From Chromera velia (taxonomy: Eukaryota > Sar > Chromeraceae): 39,868 nucleotides of DNA. The notes below the pieces were generated by a model. The model searched no databases. It was not told where the DNA came from and saw only the letters and a program-made list of their open reading frames with translations. The DNA is taken from contig JAHBMJ010000821.1 in assembly GCA_018398765.1 (NCBI GenBank), positions 1 through 39,868 of the forward strand, given 5' to 3'. Of this stretch, positions 33,139 through 39,868 are shown piece by piece; within the stretch, counting starts at the first letter, position 1; every line of letters begins with the position of its first letter. The position numbers and the translations under genes were made by a program.

Positions 33139-35736
33139 TTGACAGCCTTTTTGCCCTCTTCTTTGACCTCCTCCCCAGTGAGCCCTCAAGATAAGAAAGA
33201 CCGGGTGAAAGCCTTGGCCACAGCCTGGTGTCGGGTTTTGGTTGGGCCAGTGAAGGAAGTAATAGCGAAAGCGACAGAGAAGCAACAGCCTCCTAGCTTC
33301 AAAACGTTGTTTAGAGAGAAGGAAGGATGGTGGGATAAGGAATGTAAAGAGCTGCAGGAATGCCTGAAGAAAGTAAGGAAAGAAGTTGAGGACTGTGCAA
33401 GTGGGGTGGAGAGAGAGTTAAAGCAGGAAAGGGTGGAAGACATCTTAAAGAAAAGGAGAGAGATCTTCCGGCAGAAAAGGAAGAGATTTGAGAGAGCAGA
33501 AACTGAAAAAGCGAAGACACATTTGCTTAATGACCCCCTCTTCCTTTGGAAAGAAAGGAAAAAGTTGTTGAAAGACGGTCTGAGACCAGGGGCAAGAGAC
33601 TTTTCAAACCATTGGGCACGGGTTTTGGGGGAGGGCGAAGAATTGCCAGATCCTGATCCAGAGCCAGAGCCCCCGAAGCAATTCATTTTCTCATATAAGC
33701 AGGTGACTGATCGTCTGAAAGGAATGGATAGAAACAAAGCGGCAGGGCTTGATGGCATCTCTCCTCAACAACTCGACCTTTACTTTTGTTACTCTCCCAT
33801 CTCTTGCTTCCTTTTGTTTGTTTTCTTTAATTTAATGCATGCATATGCGTGTTAGCCTGGTAACTGGAATTTGTTGAGAATCGTACGCGTCCCGAAAGGT
33901 CCCCTTTTACCACAGCCGAATGACTGGCGTCCAGTCCGTGTCGTTAACCCCCTTGTAAAGCTCTTTGGTCTCCTTATGGATGATAGAATCCATCAGCAAG
34001 CTCGTTTTGACGACAGACAGATCGGGTTTAGGAAAGGGGTGGGCACAAGAGAGGGGATCGGAGCAGTGGTAGGCTTGGTACAAGAATGCAGAAGAGGCAA
34101 GAAGGGGCTCCTGGGCGGATTTGTGGACTTTTCAAAGGCGTTTGACTCCATCCCTCGGCTGAAGCTTCTGGCAAAGCTGCAGGCTGAGGGAATAGAGAAG
34201 AGAGATCTGTTGATGATTGCATCAATGTATAGAGGCGTGAAAGTGAGAGTCGATGGGGACTCGGCTTTATTCCCGGAGGGGGCAGGGGTTAAGCAAGGTG
34301 ATGCGTTGTCCCCATCGCTTTTTCTATTATTCATTAATGACCTGTATGATGAGATTCAGAAAGGAAAACGGGGAGATGGAAAGGAAACGGAGGGGGTTCA
34401 CCTTGCTGGGGGCAGTTTAGGAAGTATAGGCTACGCTGATGATCTTGTCTTGTTTGCACACTCAGCAGCCGACCTCCAAGCAAAATTCGATACCCTGGAG
34501 GGGTATTGCAGAAAGTGGGGGTTGAATGTCAATCTGAAGAAAACCAAGGTCCTGCGCCTTTGTGAATACCGCGAGGACTGTAACGGCATGATTTTGTACC
34601 AAGGGAAGGAAGTAGACTGGTGTGATCAGTATAAATATTTGGGTTGCCTTCTGTTTGAGGGAGGGGATTTGACTCGGTCGATTGAAGTATGCCTACGCAG
34701 TGCAGAGCATGCAATGGGGGCGGTGATTGGTCTGGCTGCGAGTCTATCTGGGTTGCCTCTCGGGGGAAAGATGCAGCTGCTGAAGGCGTGCTGGGAGCTG
34801 GTGGCACTCTATAGCCTGGAGTGCTTTCCGATAAGACAGGGAGACTGGGAGGCGATTGACAACTTGCGGCTCTGGTTTGTTCGATGGGCGGCCCGACTTC
34901 CAGTCAGGAGTTTGCGTGTACCCTCTCTTTTGTCTATTAATTTAATGTCTGCTCGTGCGTTCTTGTGTGCTCGTTTTGCTTCATTCTGGATTGTACTTAG
35001 CCGTTCGCATCTCCGTATTCCTCAGGCTCTTTTGAATTCATGGAAGGGGCCAGCGGGGCAGAAGCAAAGACGAGCCGCCAATGGTCTGTTCAAATGGGCA
35101 AGCCTTGACTTTTTGACGTCTCTCCCTGTCTGAAGCTCAGAAAGACGGGCCCCGAAGGGGAATTTGTTTGTTTCTGCCAAAATTAAGGATGCCTGGGGAA
35201 TGGAATGCATGAAAAGGGGAGACAGGGAAGAAAGGGGCAACTTCCCTCTGTCTGCCTCTTTATCAGGACTACAGAGAGCTCTTCCGTCTTCTTTACGTTC
35301 TTCTCTATTTCTTTTGTCTTCAAAGAATGGCCCTAAGGTACAGATGTCCTGTCTGCCGAGAAGTACCTTATGTAAAAAGATTGAGCCACTCCTAAGGGCA
35401 TTGACACTAAATCGGAAGGGTCTGACGGGGGGGGCCAACTCTCCAGGAGAGGTGTTTTGTCTGGCAGAGGGTTGTTCAAATGGAAGAAAAATTGATGATC
35501 CCTGGCACCGGCTTTCAGTATGCTCCAATTGGGTAGAAACAAGAAATAAACTAAACAAAATAGTAGAGGGAAAGAAAGTGAAGCAAAGGATCTAGAGAAA
35601 AGGAATTGAGGGATCGGATATAGCCGAAACAGAAGCGAGGAAGATGCTGCTTTTGGCTTTACAAGTCGATCCGTATGAAGCATGCAGAGCCGTTTACGAT
35701 CTTTGTTACTCACTGTGCTCGCCTGTCTCTGTGTGA
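33139..35736 (+). pseudogene. LINE ORF2 (RT) with three in-frame stops
   Basis: One frame runs from the 5' truncation to TGA 35734-35736. It is interrupted only by TAG 33853-33855, TGA 35131-35133 and TAG 35593-35595. First comes a Lys/Glu-rich linker with WWDKECKEL, typical of the stretch between LINE endonuclease and RT. Reverse-transcriptase motifs follow: NKAAGLDGIS (RT 0/1), NDWRPVRVVN, FVDFSKAFD (motif A, ~34120), GVKQGDALSPSLF (motif B) and YADDLVLF (motif C, 34432-34455). The C-terminal part has no recognisable RNase H. The RT core between the first two stops (33856-35130) is itself intact. Copy 1 has sense codons (CGG, CAA) at the positions of the last two stops, so these are secondary damage. 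Confidence 0.9.
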
Positions 35737-35925
35737 ACGCGACCTTTTCTTCTTCTGTTCGAGTCTTATATTGCCACCTCCAACGCGCATGCTGCTTGTG
35801 AGCTCACCAAACGAGCACTTCAGGGGATCTCGCGCTTAGCCTTATCTCTAGAGTTGAGTGATTGACGATCTCTTGCATGAACATGGGCTGCTGGGAGCAC
35901 GGCTCCACTCTAGCAAAGCCAACTT

Positions 35926-35948
35926 CATTCATTCATTCATTCATTCAT
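35926..35948 (+). repeat. LINE 3'-terminal CATT repeat, copy 2
   Basis: Nearly six CATT units sit at the column where copy 1 has 3.5. Confidence 0.85.
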
Positions 35949-35986
35949 ATACAGAGACACACACTCACAGACACACACACACATAC

Positions 35987-36028
<42 letters not shown>

Positions 36029-36178
36029 CAAGAGAGAGAGAGACACAGACATACAGAGACACTCACAGACATACAGACGCACACACACATACACACACAC
36101 AGAGAGAGAGAGAGAGAGCAAGAGAGAGAGAGACACAGACATATACAGACACTCACAGACATACACACACACATACAC

Positions 36179-36211
<33 letters not shown>

Positions 36212-36212
36212 C

Positions 36213-36254
<42 letters not shown>

Positions 36255-36262
36255 TCATACAC

Positions 36263-36307
<45 letters not shown>

Positions 36308-36320
36308 TATATACACGCAT

Positions 36321-36370
<50 letters not shown>

Positions 36371-36380
36371 TCAAGAGTGT
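35949..36380. repeat. Satellite array right of LINE copy 2
   Basis: This is a CA/GA-rich array with a ~90-bp higher-order period. The word GCAAGAGAGAGAGAGACACA starts at 36028 and again at 36118, each time followed by GACATA...AGACACTCACAGACAT. Pure (CA)n with ATAC interruptions fills 36160-36335, then (GA)n. All long frames across this region are repeat artefacts. Confidence 0.85.
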
Positions 36381-36604
36381 AGGTCAAGAGTTCAACATGC
36401 CTAAGATGATGCCTTGATGAATTTGTCTTTGTCTTTGTCTTTGTCTATAGTCAGAAGAAGCAGAGGGACACCACTCCCCTCCCCTCGTCTATGCAAGTCC
36501 CTTTTCAGTACCCCGTCTCTCGCCGCTGGTCCTCCGTCGCCCGTCTCCGTCCGCCTGTCCCCCCTCCCTCATAAGAACGTCCTGCACACCTTGAGACCAA
36601 CGCG

Positions 36605-37597
36605 TTGCAACGCTCGTTTTTGTGGATGACTAAAAAGATTGGACACCGTGCCCCCCACATAAGAAAGCAGGAAGGAGCGAAGGGGGCGCAGTCTAGGTAC
36701 GTCGGTCACCCCATGAACAGACGTTCTTCCTCTTCTCCTTCTCACCATAAGTGTGCGAATCTTGAAGTTCTCGGCAAGACAGCTCCACTCTTTAACTCCC
36801 TTGACATGCCAATCCCTTCAGCCCCTCCTCTTTCCTCCCTTTTGCATCACTCCCTTTCTTCATAATCTTCTGACGCTTGCTTTTCTACCTTGACTCCTTC
36901 GAAAACCCCGCTCACTTCTTCCTCCCTCACTTTCTCTGATAACCTGACCACTCACACGTCTGCTCCCTGTGCTGGGCTTGCGGCCCCTTTGCTCCTTTCG
37001 CTTGCAGGCGTGTCTCTGCCCGCTGGGGTGGTATGCAGAAACAGATGGTCTGTGCTGGAGGAGGAAGAAGAGGAAGATAAGAGCACCAACGTGAGTAGCC
37101 AGTCTACTCAGTCTTCTCCTCACGTTTTTCTCCATCCATCGTCTCTTCCCCCACTTAGCTCCTGCCCTCCCGCATGGGGCTCTCGTCCGGTTTGGGATGG
37201 TTTGCCTTCTCTCCTTTCCTCTCCTCTTCCTCATTCTCCAGTCAAGGAATTCATTCCGCTCTCCTCTGTGATTCCTCCCCCTAGCTTCATCCCGATGACT
37301 GGGTGGGACGGTCTGGGGTTCAAAAGTGAGATGACAAGGAAAAAGGCAGCGAGGAGGAACAGACGGACAAAAGATAGAAAAAAAGAAGCAAGAAGAGAAT
37401 TGAGAAGGGCAAAGGGACAGGTGATTTCTGACGGTGCGCTGAATACAGAATGTTTGGCTTCTCCCTCCTCCTCTTCCTCCCCTTCTCTCTCTCAATCTTG
37501 CCCGGGTCCTTTCCCTACCGTCTTTTGTTCGTCTTCAGATTCATGTTCTTTTCTTTCCCCCACCACACCCTCTCCAGCTCGCTCTCTCGCGCTATGA
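36605..37597 (+). pseudogene. LINE ORF1-like region
   Basis: One frame runs from 36605 to TGA 37595-37597 with a single TAA at 36863-36865. It is Ser/Pro-rich, contains CRNRWSVLEEEEEEDK (NRWSVLE-type words are common at the start of LINE and other retroelement ORF1 proteins), and then a strongly basic stretch (KKAARRNRRTKDRKKEARR) suited to RNA binding. No ATG is clearly the start. The region 36400-36604 has no supported frame. Function as an RNA-binding ORF1 protein is inferred from position and composition. Confidence 0.5.
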
Positions 37598-37631
37598 ACG
37601 GTACGTGTTTGCTGAATAATACATCCTTTCC

Positions 37632-39868
37632 ATGTGTTCCTCCATGTCTCTCTCTCCCTGTTGCCTCTCAGTCCGACTTTGCTGTTCGTGCTCCTCCTCC
37701 ACCTGCCTCACTTCCATTTCCCCTCACTCTACCTCCATTGGCACCCCCTCCTTTTTGCTTCTCCCTGTCCTCTCTGCCTGTTGTTCAAGTGGCCTGTGGA
37801 CCAAGCTACGGTGTTCCTCTTGGACCAGGTGCTTCTTTCTTCTCCTCAGCTTCCTCTCTCCCTCTCCCTCTGCCCATCTGTTCTCGTTCAGCTTTTTCTT
37901 CCTACCCCCCCTGCAGAGAGAATATGGAAAAGGGGAGCAGCAGTCAAACAGTCAGGCCTCAGGTAGCAAATTGGGGGATGGGGAGAAAAGTAAACGAAGA
38001 AAGAGATATGATGCAAAGGAGAGAAATGAAAAGGGAGAGAAAGGCAAGGAAAAGCCCGACAAGCAAGGCCGTAACAGACGGGGGGGGAATGAAGGGAGAT
38101 GTTGTAACTGCAAGGCCTCTGCAGGCAGATGTCGCCTGTCATCCAGATGCTCATACGCTAGAGGGTCAGAATCTTTCCCAGCAAGACCCTGCGTCAATTG
38201 CGACTGTCTCAAAAAGGGGTGCTGCAATAACCCCCTAAATGGAAAGAGTCTCAAATCTACCCCTCGACGGGAGCTGCGTAAAGACAGACAACAAGAAAGA
38301 GAACGCCGTAGGAGGAGACATGAGCATGATTTTCTGTCCTCGCCTTCCTCCTCTTCCTCTTCTTCTGTCTTTGATTCTTCCTTCTCTTCTTCTAGATCTT
38401 CTAATAACAGGGACGAGGAAGACCGAGCCCTCATTCATGGAGGCTCACGCTCTTCTGCAAGAATTCGTGCAGTGAGGGGCGGAAAGGGAAAGAGAAGAGA
38501 ATATGATTTCTGGAGGAGGGGCGCTTCCGACTTCGCATGGATAAGCGCATATCAACTAAAGAAAGACGAGAAGCGTCTGATGTGTGCTTTCTGGGCCGGT
38601 CGCAGGGAAGCATGCAGACTCAGAAAGTGTGAAGACCGACAAAAGCGTCATGCAGGTTCTCCTTCCGACCTTCCCCCCCCTCCAGTTGCAGTGTCGTCGT
38701 CCTCCTCCTCCTCCTCCTCCTCTTCTCCTTCTTCCTCCTCCTCCTCCTCCTCTTCTTCTTCTTCTTCTTCTTCTTCTTTTTCTTCTTTTGCTTCTGTTTC
38801 TTTTTTTTCTTCCTCTTCTGCTTCGGCTTCTGCATATGCTTTTGCTTCTGCCCCACCGGTGCGCCCCTCCGCAACCTCTTCAATCCCTCAATGGGTCTTT
38901 CAGCCGTCTCCCCCCTCCCTTCTCTTTTCTTCCGCATCCTCATCCTCCCACAATGTTTTCTCTCCTTCTTACGACGTGAAGTCTGGTCTCATGACTTCAG
39001 GAAGAAGGAAACTCACAATAAAAATGGTAAATATGGGGGAGCTGGGGTCACGCATATGAAGCAAGGCTCTCGAGCGGTAGCTAGCCGCTTGCCAGGCAAA
39101 CATTGTGGTGTTGACTGAAACGAAGTGCCCCTCCATGCCCATAAGAACATCCACTCACACAGGGCATAATTTCGATCACTTTGAGTGGTTGAGAAGGAAA
39201 ATCAAAGCGGAAGGGTCGAGAAGGAAAGCCGCAACCATTGGAGAAACAAAGACAGGGGGTGTATGCATCCTAGTCAGGAATTCTTTAGTTCATGAACTGC
39301 AGCCAAGGTGGGAGCTGGTGAGTCAAAATCTGGTCCATCTGTCAGTGAATGTGCCTTCTCCCTCAGAAGGGGGGGAGTCAGCCACGAGAGTCCTCCATGT
39401 CTTTGGTGTGTACTTTCTACCTAGAGGGTCTGACCTGAGATAGAGAGACAGGGAGCAAAGAGAGAGAGAGAGAGAGGGTGTGATCGATGCACTGTGTCAG
39501 GTACCTCTTGAGGATTTGCGTATCCTGGTTGGGGATATGAACGGCAAGCTGGGGACTCGGGTGCCGGAAGGGCTGACTTGGGAAAGAATGCTATGACATT
39601 GTCCCACTGATGAAAGCAGAGAAAAGAACGAAGTTGATGCTTGCAAGCCCTCTCGATTGTCAGCCTGCAGCCATGGCAGTCAACCTGATGAGCAAGGGAA
39701 TTGGCTGATCCGTCTTTGTGAACGCTCAAACTTAATTCTTCTCCACGGTGTGTCTTTAAAATGTGAGAGGCTGGGTGTTGATATCTCCTTTCCGGGCCCG
39801 TGTACCTTTTTTAAAGCAGGAGAAGAAACAACAGCGATTAATCACTTTTTTGTAGATCTTTTTCTTTT
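37632..39868 (+). pseudogene. LINE ORF2 N-terminal half: Cys-rich domain, Ser tract, endonuclease; four in-frame stops
   Basis: A single frame runs from about 37632 (ATG) to the window end. It is interrupted by TGA 39057, TAG 39078, TAG 39441 and TGA 39594, with no frameshift. The first ~90 residues are low-complexity and could be a shadow of another frame. A Lys/Arg/Glu region follows, then a cysteine-rich segment at 38100-38232 (CCNCKASAGRC...PCVNCDC...GCCNN) resembling CXC-type zinc motifs. A serine tract lies around 38696-38790. The endonuclease domain starts at ~39024: KMVNMG, then ANIVVLTETK (39096-39125), GGVCILVRN, RILVGDMNGKLG, GNWLIRLCERSNLILLHG and TTAINHFFVD. These are the ordered motifs of LINE AP-like endonucleases, which nick target DNA. 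Confidence 0.75.

Larger units (their letters stand above)
33125..35948 (+). mobile_element. LINE copy 2, 5'-truncated, inserted in satellite DNA
   Basis: The insertion starts right after (TA)n at ~33124, inside the segment between the endonuclease and RT domains, so the 5' half is missing, as is typical of abortive target-primed reverse transcription. Its 3' part matches 1-974 without gaps and ends in CATT repeats (35926-35948). Satellite sequence of the same family lies on both sides. Confidence 0.9.
36400..39868 (+). mobile_element. LINE, 5' portion, copy 3 (runs off the window)
   Basis: From about 36400 (a short TTTGTC repeat at ~36421-36446 may mark the 5' end) the sequence encodes an ORF1-like basic protein, a cysteine-rich domain, a serine tract and an AP-endonuclease-like domain. 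That is the layout of a LINE 5' half. The RT would lie beyond the right edge. It may belong to the same family as copies 1 and 2, but no segment overlaps them in this window, so this is not tested. Confidence 0.7.

Noticed and set aside
33740-33880. Possible intron or frameshift in LINE copy 2 around the TAG at 33853
   Set aside because: The frame before and after the stop is the same, and the RT motifs on both sides are in register, so a single point stop is enough.
35858-36404. Long reading frames rich in His/Thr or Cys/Val across the satellite
   Set aside because: They are translations of CA and GA repeats in every frame; similar frames at 19130-19470 and 32809-33194 are rejected for the same reason.

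Overview
The window is nuclear DNA of a protist-like eukaryote. It has GT-AG introns, large multi-exon genes, long microsatellites and decaying retrotransposons. There is no bacterial gene organisation and I saw no RNA gene or CRISPR array. The overall style (roughly balanced GC in genes, AT-rich spacers, CT/GT/GA-laden introns, standard genetic code in host exons) reminds me of an alveolate alga such as a chromerid (Chromera velia would be my first guess). That assignment is an impression, not something proven from the sequence.

Layout: (1) 1-974 is the 3' end of a LINE (non-LTR retrotransposon). (2) 975-1733 is a spacer with a ~32-bp tandem repeat. (3) 1734-8519 is a complete but decayed Ty1/copia-like LTR retrotransposon with both LTRs, a PBS, a PPT and a target-site duplication. 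(4) 8876-16257 is host gene A: nine exons whose splice phases all agree, encoding a secreted ~1669-residue protein built from about nine beta-sandwich repeats resembling PPC domains. (5) 18104-19075 is host gene B, an alpha/beta-hydrolase with a GHSQGG nucleophile elbow. (6) 19076-21580 is a non-coding stretch of microsatellites and a minisatellite. (7) 21581-31845 is host gene C: 14 exons, all phases consistent, encoding a ~2005-residue protein of unknown function with charged coiled coils and a possible degenerate EF-hand region. (8) 31846-33124 is AT-rich spacer and microsatellite. (9) 33125-35948 is a second, 5'-truncated copy of the LINE at position 1, inserted into a ~90-bp-period satellite that continues on its far side. 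(10) ~36400-39868 is the 5' part of a LINE (ORF1-like region, cysteine-rich domain, serine tract, endonuclease domain) running off the window.

All three host genes lie on the plus strand and all end in TGA. The two groups of retroelements are broken mainly by single in-frame stops, mostly TAG, with few frameshifts, and the duplicated copies differ almost only by transitions. The points most worth a second look are: the exon-per-repeat architecture of gene A; the undescribed gene C; a GTCAG-type 5' splice site in 8 of 13 introns of gene C; the TAG/TAA stops at apparent Gln positions in the retroelements; and the (CT)n-(GT/AC)n-(GA)n composite repeats that could fold into long hairpins.
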